Assembly (NCBI GenBank): GCA_016125045.1
Contig: WGML01000004.1
Span: 230,309-294,308, forward strand
DNA: 64,000 bases
Reading direction: 5' to 3'
Source: a bacterium
GTDB taxonomy: Bacteria; Pseudomonadota; Alphaproteobacteria; Caulobacterales; Hyphomonadaceae
Positions 18,096 to 25,349 of the stretch are shown piece by piece; position 1 is the first letter of the stretch, and every line of letters starts with the position of its first letter. The notes beneath the pieces are model-generated. The model had not been told where the DNA came from. It made no database searches and was given only the letters and a program-made list of their open reading frames with translations. The translations under genes were made by a program, and so were the position numbers.

Positions 18096-18170
18096 GGGCC
18101 CTTCGTCTATCGGTTAGGACGTCAGGTTTTCAACCTGAAAAGAGGGGTTCGACTCCCCTAGGGCCTGCCA
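18096..18170 (+). tRNA. tRNA-Glu (anticodon TTC)
   Basis: 75 bases including an encoded CCA. Acceptor GGGCCCT pairs with AGGGCCT (one G-T pair at the top). The anticodon stem TCAGG/CCTGA encloses the loop TTTTCAA, giving anticodon TTC. The T arm GGGGTTCGACTCCCC is canonical. Confidence 0.95.
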
Positions 18171-18298
18171 GCGCGATCTCATTCAGTCTCCACAACGCCC
18201 CAGCCTTGGGATCTGCTTGCGTCTTTCGCGCGACTTGCGGCATTGCGCAGGCCGCGTTGCACCAGCTCCCCATCGAGCAACATTCGCTTGATGATTCA

Positions 18299-18327
18299 TT
18301 GTCGCACGCAAGATCATTGCCCATACT
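18299..18327 (+). promoter_or_regulatory. putative promoter of the cold-shock gene
   Basis: TTGTCG (18299-18304), 17-base spacer, CATACT (18322-18327); each hexamer matches the sigma70 consensus at four of six positions. Initiation near 18334 would leave a leader of about 80 nt. Confidence 0.4.
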
Positions 18328-18412
18328 CTCCAGTGGATAATTGCTGTCGAAGGGTGTGCTCCCGGGATGAGCGTATGTTAGCGTTTTCGGCTCAGGGGAG
18401 CGCAAGGATCGG

Positions 18413-18946
18413 ATGCACGCGCAATTTATCGAACGCCCGTCCTTGGATGGGGCCGCAGAAGCAGTGACGCAGATCGAGGGACGCCTGAAATGGTTTGATC
18501 CGGCGAAGGGCTTCGGCTTCGTCCTGCCGGATCAAAAGTCGGTCGACGGAATCACGATCAACGGCGATGTCATGTTGCACGTCTCGGTCTTGCGCCGGTT
18601 CGGACGCGAATCCGCGGACGAAGGCGCGCGCATCGTCTGTCTGGTGGCTGAGCGCGAACGCGGTTTTCAGGTCGTCGAAATTCTGGAACTCGCCGTCAAC
18701 GAGACCATCCCAGCGCCGGCGCCGGAGGGGCCTGTCGAGGAGGTGGGCGTCAAATGGTTCAACCGGACCAAGGGTTATGGCTTCGTTCAGCGCGCCGGCG
18801 ATGCGGAAGACATCTTCATTCATATGGTGGTGGTTCGCAAAGCGGGGCTGGCCGACCTTGAGCCCGGGCAGAAGCTTCGGGTGACGCTGGGGGATGGCGA
18901 GAAGGGGAGGAATGTTGCGGTCATACTTCCTCCGAAGCAGGGTTGA
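18413..18946 (+). CDS. tandem cold-shock-domain protein
   Basis: 177 residues with two cold-shock domains. CSD1 is at about residues 21-83 (GRLKWFDPAKGFGFVLPD, then VMLHVSVLRRFG) and CSD2 at about 110-173 (GVKWFNRTKGYGFVQRAGDAEDIFIH). Both keep the RNP1-like K-G-F/Y-G-F-V aromatic surface that binds single-stranded nucleic acid. Double-CSD proteins of this size are typical of alphaproteobacteria such as Caulobacter, where some are induced in stationary phase rather than by cold. AAGGA precedes the ATG. Confidence 0.93.
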   Translation: MHAQFIERPSLDGAAEAVTQIEGRLKWFDPAKGFGFVLPDQKSVDGITINGDVMLHVSVLRRFGRESADEGARIVCLVAERERGFQVVEILELAVNETIPAPAPEGPVEEVGVKWFNRTKGYGFVQRAGDAEDIFIHMVVVRKAGLADLEPGQKLRVTLGDGEKGRNVAVILPPKQG

Positions 18947-19013
18947 GCCAGTCGGCGCTCGCCGCTGATCTGGCCTCTTGGCTTCTTCGCGCGGGCGCCC
19001 TAATCCGGCTTGC

Positions 19014-19523
19014 ATGATCCGCATCATCTCCGCACTTTTCGCTTTCGTCCTGATCGGCTGCGCCGTCCCGTCCGGGACCGCGCGGGCGCAAGCGGTCGCC
19101 GCCGATCTTACAAAGGCGCAATCCCTGCCGCTCGGGCCGTTGGAGATCCGGTCAGGCGACAAGGTGCACAAATTCCAGGTCGAACTCGCGGACTCCCCGG
19201 AGGAAACCGCGATTGGGCTCATGCACCGCCCGGAACTCGGCCGGGACCGTGGCATGATCTTCGACTTCGGCGAGGTGCGCGAAGTCGGCATGTACATGAA
19301 GAACACGCTGATTTCGCTCGACATGCTGTTCATCGATCCGACGGGGAAGGTGCTCGCGATCGCCGCCGGCGCCAGGCCAGGCTCGCTGCGTGTCATCAAT
19401 CCGGGTGTGCCCACCAAAGCCGTGCTCGAGATCAATGGCGGGCAGGCGGAGGAACTCGGGATCAAACCGGGCGATACGGTCCACCACGCGATGTTCGGCA
19501 ATCTTGCCGCAAATGACCGCTGA
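19014..19523 (+). CDS. exported DUF192 family protein
   Basis: 169 residues. The N-terminal signal peptide (about residues 1-25, MIRIISALFAFVLIGC, cleavage probably at ARA-Q) precedes a DUF192 domain with QVELADSPEETAIGLMHRPEL, GMIFDFGEVREVGMYMKNTLISLDMLFID and GARPGS. DUF192 proteins are small periplasmic beta-barrel-like proteins without an assigned activity. An LIGC lipobox at residue 16 is an alternative processing signal. The last 11 bases overlap the next gene. Confidence 0.88.
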   Translation: MIRIISALFAFVLIGCAVPSGTARAQAVAADLTKAQSLPLGPLEIRSGDKVHKFQVELADSPEETAIGLMHRPELGRDRGMIFDFGEVREVGMYMKNTLISLDMLFIDPTGKVLAIAAGARPGSLRVINPGVPTKAVLEINGGQAEELGIKPGDTVHHAMFGNLAANDR

Positions 19524-19935
19524 GCCGCCCGAAGGCTACACGCGCGTCGATCGTGCGCCATTCGTCAATTTTGTAGGCCCGCTCTACCAGGCGATCGCAC
19601 CGCCCCCCGGCCGCGTTCGCCTCGGCCTGCGGGTCACCGGCCACCACGTCAACACGATGGGCGGTCTGCATGGCGGCATGGCCGCCACCATGGCCGATAG
19701 CGCGATGGCGCGGGCGTTGGTGTTCCAGCTCAACCGCAAGGCCGTCACCATGCGATTATCGGTCGATTATGTGGATTCCGTCCGCGAAGGCGACTGGGTC
19801 GACGTCGAGGCCTGGGTCGCCGCGGAGGATGGTGAGTTCGGTCACACCGCCTGCGAAATAAGTGTCGGGGGCGAAGTTCGCATGCGCGGCGAGGCGGTGT
19901 TTCGGATTCTCCGGCGGGCTGCGACTCCGGCGTGA
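19513..19935 (+). CDS. PaaI-type hotdog thioesterase
   Basis: 140 residues with a single hotdog fold. TMGGLHGGMAATMADSAMARAL is the PaaI/YbgC-type helix containing HGG and the active-site acidic residue (Asp in MADSAM). The strand VTMRLSVDYVDSVREGDWVDVEAWV follows. These enzymes hydrolyse acyl-CoA or aryl-CoA thioesters. It overlaps the DUF192 gene by 11 bases, so it is probably cotranscribed. Confidence 0.88.
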   Translation: MTAEPPEGYTRVDRAPFVNFVGPLYQAIAPPPGRVRLGLRVTGHHVNTMGGLHGGMAATMADSAMARALVFQLNRKAVTMRLSVDYVDSVREGDWVDVEAWVAAEDGEFGHTACEISVGGEVRMRGEAVFRILRRAATPA

Positions 19936-19988
19936 TGCGAGTGTGGCTTTCGCTTCCCGGCTGAAACGGTATAGACGGGGCTTTACGT

Positions 19989-20065
<77 letters not shown>

Positions 20066-20079
20066 TGAGGACAACCCGG

Positions 20080-20805
20080 ATGGTCGAACAGGAACCGAAC
20101 GGTTCGGCGGCGGGGGGCGCCCGGCCGCTCGTCCTGCTTGCGGCGCACGGCGAGCGCGGCGGCGCCGGGAACGATGAGCGGCTGAGAGCCTTTGTCGATC
20201 GCGTGCAGGCCCAATTGCCGAACGCCGAGGTGGCGTCTGCGCGACTGTCCGTCGAAGGAGAAACTGAGTTCATCCTCGCCAAGGCCAACCATCGCAGGGT
20301 GGTCGGGCTGCCGATTCTGTTCTCTGACGGGTATTTCCACTCCGAAAGACTGGTTCCCGCATTCGCAGCGCATCCGGACGCGTCGCTTGCCCCGCCCCTT
20401 GTGTTCTGGCCTGGCTTCGCGCCCTTTCTGATGGACAATCTCACGCTGCGGCTCATCTCGCTCAGCGCTGACCCGCGGGTGCTCCTGGTTGCGCATGGGT
20501 CGGCTCGCTCCGAACGGTCCGCCGCCGCCGCCCGCCGTGTGGCGCAGCAGCTCCAGGCGCGATACGGGCGCGTCGAGCCGGTCTTTCTGGAAGAAGCCCC
20601 CTATGCCGCGGACCGGATGCGCACCGTCGAGCCGCCCTATGCGTGTGTTGGCCTGTTCTTCGGGGCGGGGCTGCATGGCCGCGATGATTTCGCATCGCTG
20701 CTCACCATCGCGTCGCGCCCGCCGATGACCGCCTTCACCGTCGGAGACCTGCCCGGGCTCGCAACCCTGGTTGCGGACGAAGCGCGCCGAGGCCTCGCCG
20801 CTTGA
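20080..20805 (+). CDS. two-domain CbiX/SirB-like (sirohydrochlorin chelatase-like) protein
   Basis: 241 residues from ATG 20080, which has GAGGA ten bases upstream; an earlier ATG at 20065 would overlap the tRNA CCA. Two tandem CbiX-like repeats are visible. The first has LVLLAAHGERGG and GLPILFSDGYFHSERLVP; the second has VLLVAHGSARSERS and LFFGAGLHGRDDF. The paired histidines (HG-x and H-S/G-R near the acidic residues) match the metal-chelation site of CbiX-type enzymes, which insert Co or Fe into sirohydrochlorin. No siroheme or cobalamin gene is nearby, so the substrate is open. Confidence 0.75.
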   Translation: MVEQEPNGSAAGGARPLVLLAAHGERGGAGNDERLRAFVDRVQAQLPNAEVASARLSVEGETEFILAKANHRRVVGLPILFSDGYFHSERLVPAFAAHPDASLAPPLVFWPGFAPFLMDNLTLRLISLSADPRVLLVAHGSARSERSAAAARRVAQQLQARYGRVEPVFLEEAPYAADRMRTVEPPYACVGLFFGAGLHGRDDFASLLTIASRPPMTAFTVGDLPGLATLVADEARRGLAA

Positions 20806-20873
20806 AATTCGGGGCGCATCCCGGCAATGAAGACTCAAGAGGGTGTCCGCCCTCCGATCCGGGACCCGTTGCG

Positions 20874-21179
20874 ATGCTTGCTAAGATCTACAGGCCTGCG
20901 CCGACCGCCATGCAATCGGGGCGCGCCAACACCCGCGAGTGGGTCCTTGAGTATGACGTTGACCCGGCCCGCCGAACCGACCCCCTGATGGGATGGACGA
21001 GTTCGTCAGAAACGCTGACGCAGGTGCGTTTGACATTCCCCACGCGTGAACAGGCGATCGACTACGCCAAGCGCGCAGGTCTCACCTTCCGCGTCATTGA
21101 TCCGCGCGAACCAAAACGTGTCATCAAGTCGTATGCGGAAAATTTCTCGAGCAACCGAAAGCGGCCCTGGACTCACTAG
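20874..21179 (+). CDS. NDUFS4-like complex I accessory subunit
   Basis: 101 residues from the ATG at 20874, the standard length of the alphaproteobacterial protein. It starts MLAKIYRPAPTAMQSG; WVLEYD, DPLMGWTSSSETLTQVRLTF and the C-terminal basic YAENFSSNRKRPWTH are the ETC complex I / NDUFS4 family signature. In mitochondria the 18-kDa homologue stabilises the NADH-oxidising arm. It occurs with NADH:quinone oxidoreductase in alphaproteobacteria but is encoded away from the nuo operon, as here. Confidence 0.93.
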   Translation: MLAKIYRPAPTAMQSGRANTREWVLEYDVDPARRTDPLMGWTSSSETLTQVRLTFPTREQAIDYAKRAGLTFRVIDPREPKRVIKSYAENFSSNRKRPWTH

Positions 21180-21227
21180 CCCTCGTCCGGCGTCAACCGA
21201 CGGCGAGGGACGCCCGGCGCCGGGCGG

Positions 21228-21599
21228 TCAGGCGATTCCTAGCCGCTCGGCGAAGTCACCATAATCGATCAGGATCTCTTCGCCCGCCGAGATGTCGACC
21301 AGAGCCGTGAAGGTGACGGTCTCCGTTTTCGGGTCGACAACGAACGAGGCATTGGCCGGTCGGGCGTGGTTCACGTAGGAGATGGGGCTGAGCGCGAGCC
21401 CGGTGATCTCGCGGCCCGATCCATCGTCGCAATCGGCGATGTAGAATACATAATGGGCCGCGCGGGTCTCGGCGATGTTCGCCGCATCCTCGTTTCCGAA
21501 GACGAAGAGGTGCGCCGTGTGAAACGCTTCGCCCTTGCGCACGTTTCTGCTCGTGAACGCGCCGCGGCCATGGATTGGGGATATGCCGATTTCGATCAT
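21228..21599 (-). CDS. SET domain protein
   Basis: 123 residues that are almost entirely a minimal SET fold: IGISPIHGRGAFTSRNVRKGE at the N-terminus, then SPISYVNHARPANASFV (the N-H-x3-P-N S-adenosylmethionine site) and EILIDYGDF (the final tyrosine-containing strand). Eukaryotic SET proteins methylate lysine; bacterial ones are scattered and largely unstudied. There is no pre-SET zinc cluster. ATG 21599 is preferred over an in-frame TTG two codons upstream; the ribosome site is weak. Confidence 0.85.
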   Translation of the reverse strand: MIEIGISPIHGRGAFTSRNVRKGEAFHTAHLFVFGNEDAANIAETRAAHYVFYIADCDDGSGREITGLALSPISYVNHARPANASFVVDPKTETVTFTALVDISAGEEILIDYGDFAERLGIA

Positions 21600-21702
21600 C
21601 CGCAAGTCCAGAACACCAGCGCGGAGCGTTTGGCAAGCGGACGGGTCTGGCGTCCGGTGCGCAGACCGCTTATCACCCGGGATCAGCGGCGAAGCTGCTC
21701 AC

Positions 21703-21779
21703 GACCCCGTAGCTCAACCGGATAGAGCGCTCGCCTTCTAAGCGAATGGTTGCGTGTTCGAGTCACGCCGGGGTCGCCA
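21703..21779 (+). tRNA. tRNA-Arg (anticodon TCT)
   Basis: 77 bases with encoded CCA. Acceptor GACCCCG/CGGGGTC is perfect. Anticodon loop CTTCTAA gives TCT, on a stem CTCGC/GCGAA with one C-A mismatch at its outer end. The T arm TGCGTGTTCGAGTCACGCC is canonical. Confidence 0.94.
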
Positions 21780-22077
21780 CGCCGCGTCGGCGCCTGCGAC
21801 GCGGGCGATCGCGCCGGAAAGTGTGTTCCCCGGGCCACCAACGACAATCCGCCTCGCGACTCCTGTTAGGATCACTGCGTTGTTGATGGAGCCGGAGGGA
21901 CGATTCCCCTATGGTGATTATGTGCTCTCTGGGGGGTGTTACAGCACATACCCTCTTCCATTCGGCGCGCGTGCGCCGACATAAGTAGGGAAGGGCCGAT
22001 CGAAAGGGTCCGACGGTCTCGGCCGGTCGGATCGCGACGAAAGGCTGAGTTGTTGTCGAACGTTCGGAGGTCCGGAC
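21780..22077 (+). other. long leader/intergenic region upstream of prkA
   Basis: 298 bases with no supported gene; open frames through it run over the tRNA or lack start signals. It holds the inverted repeat at 21919-21950 and a tight hairpin CGGCGC-GCGT-GCGCCG at 21963-21978. I see no convincing sigma70 or sigma54 (TGGC-N7-TTGC) promoter. Confidence 0.5.
21919..21950. promoter_or_regulatory. inverted repeat TATGTGCT-N16-AGCACATA upstream of prkA
   Basis: Two perfect 8-base arms (21919-21926 and 21943-21950) separated by 16 bases, about 130 bases before the prkA start. The arms are A/T-rich against the GC-rich background. This could be a dimeric operator or an RNA hairpin in the prkA leader. 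Confidence 0.4.
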
Positions 22078-24048
22078 GTGAACGAGACGCTTACCGATGG
22101 AGCCGTGATGTCGAAAGACCTGTTCGACAGTTATGCGCGCGCCTTCGAATCGCGCCGCGAAACTGTGATGACGGTAGCCGAATATCTTCAAGGCTGCCGC
22201 AAGGATCCGCTTATGTACGCCGGCCCGCATGAGCGGTTGTTGGCGGCAATTGGCGAGCCCGAGATGATCGACACCGCCAAGGATTCCCGCCTTGGCCGCA
22301 TCTTTTCCAACCGCACGATCCGGATCTATCCGGCGTTCGCGGAATTCTACGGCATGGAAGAAACGATCGAGCGGATCGTCGCGTTCTTCCGTCAGGGCGC
22401 GCAAGGATTGGAGGAACGCAAGCAGATCCTCTACCTCCTCGGCCCCGTCGGCGGCGGCAAGTCGTCCCTCGCCGAGCGGATCAAGGCGCTGATCGAGGAG
22501 CATCCGATCTATGTGCTGAAGGCCGGGGATGAACTCAGCCCGGTGTTCGAGAGCCCGCTCAGCCTGTTTGACCCGGAGACCCAGGCCGAAGCGCTCGAGA
22601 AGGAGTACGGCGTTCCAAGGCGCAGGCTCACCGGCTTGATGAGTCCGTGGGCGCTGAAGCGGCTCGACGAGTTCGGCGGAGACGTCACCAAGTTCCACGT
22701 CGCCAAGATCAAGCCGTCGCGGCTTCGTCAGATCGGCGTCGCCAAGACCGAGCCGGGGGACGAGAACAATCAGGATGTGTCGTCCCTCGTCGGCAAGGTC
22801 GATATCCGCAAGCTGGAGCTCCACTCCCAGAGCGATCCCGACGCTTATTCCTATTCGGGTGGGCTCAACCGGGCCAATCAGGGCGTTCTCGAATTCGTCG
22901 AGATGTTCAAGGCGCCGATCAAGATGCTCCATCCGCTGCTCACCGCGACGCAGGAGGGCAATTATGTCGGGTCGGAGAATATCGGCGCGATCCCGTTCCA
23001 CGGCATCGTTCTCGCCCACTCGAACGAAGCCGAATGGCGCAGCTTCAAGAACAGCAAGACCAATGAGGCCTTCATCGATCGCATCTATGTGATCAAGGTG
23101 CCGTATTGCCTTCGCCAGACGGAGGAGACGCAGATATACGAGAAGCTTGTTCGCACGTCCGAACTCGCTGAAGCGCCCTGCGCGCCCGGCACGCTCGAAA
23201 TGCTGGCGCGTTTCTCCGTTCTCTCTCGCCTCAAGCCGCATGAGAACTCCAATCTCTATGCGAAGATGCGCGTGTATGACGGCGAGAGCCTGAAGGAGGT
23301 CGACCCCAAAGCCCGCACGCTGCAGGAATACAAGGACGCCGCCGGCGTTGACGAGGGCATGGACGGCGTCTCCACCCGTTTTGCGTTCAAGGTGCTGTCC
23401 GCGACCTTCAATCACGACACCGAGGAGGTCGCGGCCGATCCGGTTCACCTCATGTATGTGCTCGAGCAAGCGATCCGCCGGGAGCAGTTCCCCGACGACG
23501 TTGAGAGCACCTATGTGGAGTTCATCAAGGCGGAACTCGGCCCACGCTATGCGGAGTTCATCGGCCACGAGATCCAGAAGGCCTATCTCGAGAGCTATCA
23601 CGACTACGGTCAAAACCTCTTCGACCGATATGTCGACTACGCCGATGCATGGATCGAGGACCAGGACTTCAAGGATCCCGACACCGGCCAGCTACTGGAC
23701 CGCGAACTTCTCAATCAGGAGCTGTCGAAGATCGAGAAGCCGGCCGGCATCGCCAATCCGAAAGACTTCCGCAACGAAGTGGTCAAGTTCACCCTGCGCG
23801 CCCGCGCCAACAACAAGGGCCGCAACCCCTCCTGGACGAGCTATGAGAAGATCCGCGAAGTGATCGAGCGGCGGATGTTCAGCCAGGTGGAGGACCTGCT
23901 GCCCGTCATCTCCTTCGGCTCCAAGAAGGACTCGGAAAGCGAGAAGAAGCACGACGAATTCGTCTCCCGCATGGTCGCGCGCGGCTACACCGAGCGTCAG
24001 GTCAGGCGGCTGGTTGAATGGTATATGCGCGTCAAGCAGGCCAGTTGA
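22078..24048 (+). CDS. prkA: PrkA family serine protein kinase / AAA+ protein
   Basis: 656 residues, close to E. coli YeaG (about 644). An N-terminal segment DLFDSYARAFESRRETVMTV precedes the AAA+ PrkA domain with Walker A GPVGGGKSS (about residue 122), HAPIK-like FKAPIKMLHPLLTATQEG, and the C-terminal PrkA domain. The start is GTG 22078 because GGAGGT lies six bases upstream; ATG 22108 is the alternative and aligns better with YeaG length. PrkA acts in stress and starvation responses; kinase and Lon-like protease activities have both been reported in the family. It is first of the prkA-yeaH-spoVR operon. Confidence 0.95.
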   Translation: MNETLTDGAVMSKDLFDSYARAFESRRETVMTVAEYLQGCRKDPLMYAGPHERLLAAIGEPEMIDTAKDSRLGRIFSNRTIRIYPAFAEFYGMEETIERIVAFFRQGAQGLEERKQILYLLGPVGGGKSSLAERIKALIEEHPIYVLKAGDELSPVFESPLSLFDPETQAEALEKEYGVPRRRLTGLMSPWALKRLDEFGGDVTKFHVAKIKPSRLRQIGVAKTEPGDENNQDVSSLVGKVDIRKLELHSQSDPDAYSYSGGLNRANQGVLEFVEMFKAPIKMLHPLLTATQEGNYVGSENIGAIPFHGIVLAHSNEAEWRSFKNSKTNEAFIDRIYVIKVPYCLRQTEETQIYEKLVRTSELAEAPCAPGTLEMLARFSVLSRLKPHENSNLYAKMRVYDGESLKEVDPKARTLQEYKDAAGVDEGMDGVSTRFAFKVLSATFNHDTEEVAADPVHLMYVLEQAIRREQFPDDVESTYVEFIKAELGPRYAEFIGHEIQKAYLESYHDYGQNLFDRYVDYADAWIEDQDFKDPDTGQLLDRELLNQELSKIEKPAGIANPKDFRNEVVKFTLRARANNKGRNPSWTSYEKIREVIERRMFSQVEDLLPVISFGSKKDSESEKKHDEFVSRMVARGYTERQVRRLVEWYMRVKQAS

Positions 24049-24054
24049 GCCGAT

Positions 24055-25347
24055 ATGCACATCATTGATCGCCGACGCGACCCGGGGGGGAAATCGCTGG
24101 CCAACCGCCAGCGTTTCATCCGGCGCGCCAGGGCGTTGGTGCGCAAGGCCGTGCGCGATGCATCGTCGAAGCGTTCGATCAAGGATGTTGATCAGGGCGG
24201 CGAGATCGGCGTCCCAGCCGACGGCGTCCGCGAGCCCGAGCTCCGCCGCTCCGGCGAAGGGGGTCGACGCGAATATGTGCTGCCCGGCAACAAGCGTTAC
24301 GTCGCTGGGGACCGGATTGCGCGCCCAGACGAGAGCGGCGGCGGGAGCAGCGCCAGCGCCGATGGCGACGGCGAGGATGAATACCGCTTCGCCCTCTCCA
24401 ATGAGGAATTCGTCGATCTGTTTCTCGAGGATCTCGAACTTCCGGATCTCGCCAAACGCCAGGTGCTCGGCGAGGAGGAAGACCTGCCGCGTCCGGCCGG
24501 GTTCAAATCCTCGGGCTCTCCCTCCGCGCTGTCGGTCTCGCGCACCATGCGACGCAGCCTCTCGCGCCGCGTCGCCCTGAAACGGCCGAAACCGGAAGAT
24601 CTCGCCGGCGCAGAGGCGGAACTGGCCGACGCCGAGGGGAGGGGGGCGAGCAAGGCGGAGCTCAAGGCGTTATCCGACCGGGTCCAGCTGCTTCAGCGGC
24701 GGATGCGGCTGGTGCCGTTCATCGACCCGCTGGACCTTCGCTACCGGCGCTTCGAATCCCAGCCGAAGCCGGTCGCCCGCGCCGTCATGTTCTGTCTGAT
24801 GGATGTGTCAGGTTCCATGGACGAGCACATGAAGGATCTCGCCAAGCGCTTCTTCAGCCTGCTCTATCTGTTTCTGAACCGGCGCTACAAGCGCGTGGAC
24901 GTCGTCTTCATCCGCCATACGCATCAGGCGCGGGAGGTCGATGAGGAGACGTTTTTCTACAGCCGGGAATCTGGCGGGACGGTCGTTTCGACCGCGCTGG
25001 AAGAGATGGCGCGCATCGTTCATGACCGATACCCCGCAGCTCAGTGGAACATCTATGCGGCGCAGGCGTCCGACGGGGACAATCTGCCGATCGACAACCC
25101 GACAGTGGTCGCCCTGTTGAACACGGTCATCCTCCCGCTGTGTCAATACTACGCCTATATCGAGGTCGGTCATCCGACGGAGGATACGGGCGCGCGGGAC
25201 GCAAGCTCGCTGTGGCGCACCTATCAGCACATCATCGGCGACGACGTACCAATGGCCATGCGCAAGGTCGGGGATCGGCGCGACATCTTTCCGGTGTTCC
25301 GCGACCTCTTTGGGCGCCGCCAGTCCGGCGACCGGGAGGTGGCGTAG
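24055..25347 (+). CDS. YeaH/YhbH family protein (DUF444)
   Basis: 430 residues. The N-terminal half is basic and low-complexity (IIDRRRDPGGKSLANRQRF, later a Gly/Ser/Asp-rich stretch). The C-terminal half is a von Willebrand A-like domain with the MIDAS motif LMDVSGSMDEH (around residue 246) and SGGTVVSTALE. The family is found almost only beside PrkA and SpoVR. It starts seven bases after prkA. Its function is unknown; the MIDAS-type metal site suggests protein-protein interaction. Confidence 0.93.
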   Translation: MHIIDRRRDPGGKSLANRQRFIRRARALVRKAVRDASSKRSIKDVDQGGEIGVPADGVREPELRRSGEGGRREYVLPGNKRYVAGDRIARPDESGGGSSASADGDGEDEYRFALSNEEFVDLFLEDLELPDLAKRQVLGEEEDLPRPAGFKSSGSPSALSVSRTMRRSLSRRVALKRPKPEDLAGAEAELADAEGRGASKAELKALSDRVQLLQRRMRLVPFIDPLDLRYRRFESQPKPVARAVMFCLMDVSGSMDEHMKDLAKRFFSLLYLFLNRRYKRVDVVFIRHTHQAREVDEETFFYSRESGGTVVSTALEEMARIVHDRYPAAQWNIYAAQASDGDNLPIDNPTVVALLNTVILPLCQYYAYIEVGHPTEDTGARDASSLWRTYQHIIGDDVPMAMRKVGDRRDIFPVFRDLFGRRQSGDREVA

Positions 25348-25349
25348 CC

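Noticed and set aside
18130..18405. 91-codon minus-strand ORF ending GPRGVEPLFSG
   Set aside because: The C-terminal end is the reverse reading of tRNA-Glu, a well-known source of false proteins.
21763..23613. 616-codon open frame on the minus strand opposite prkA
   Set aside because: It is the mirror of prkA in a GC-rich genome: composition is His/Arg/Leu-rich without motifs, and it runs through tRNA-Arg. PrkA on the plus strand has full-length family similarity.
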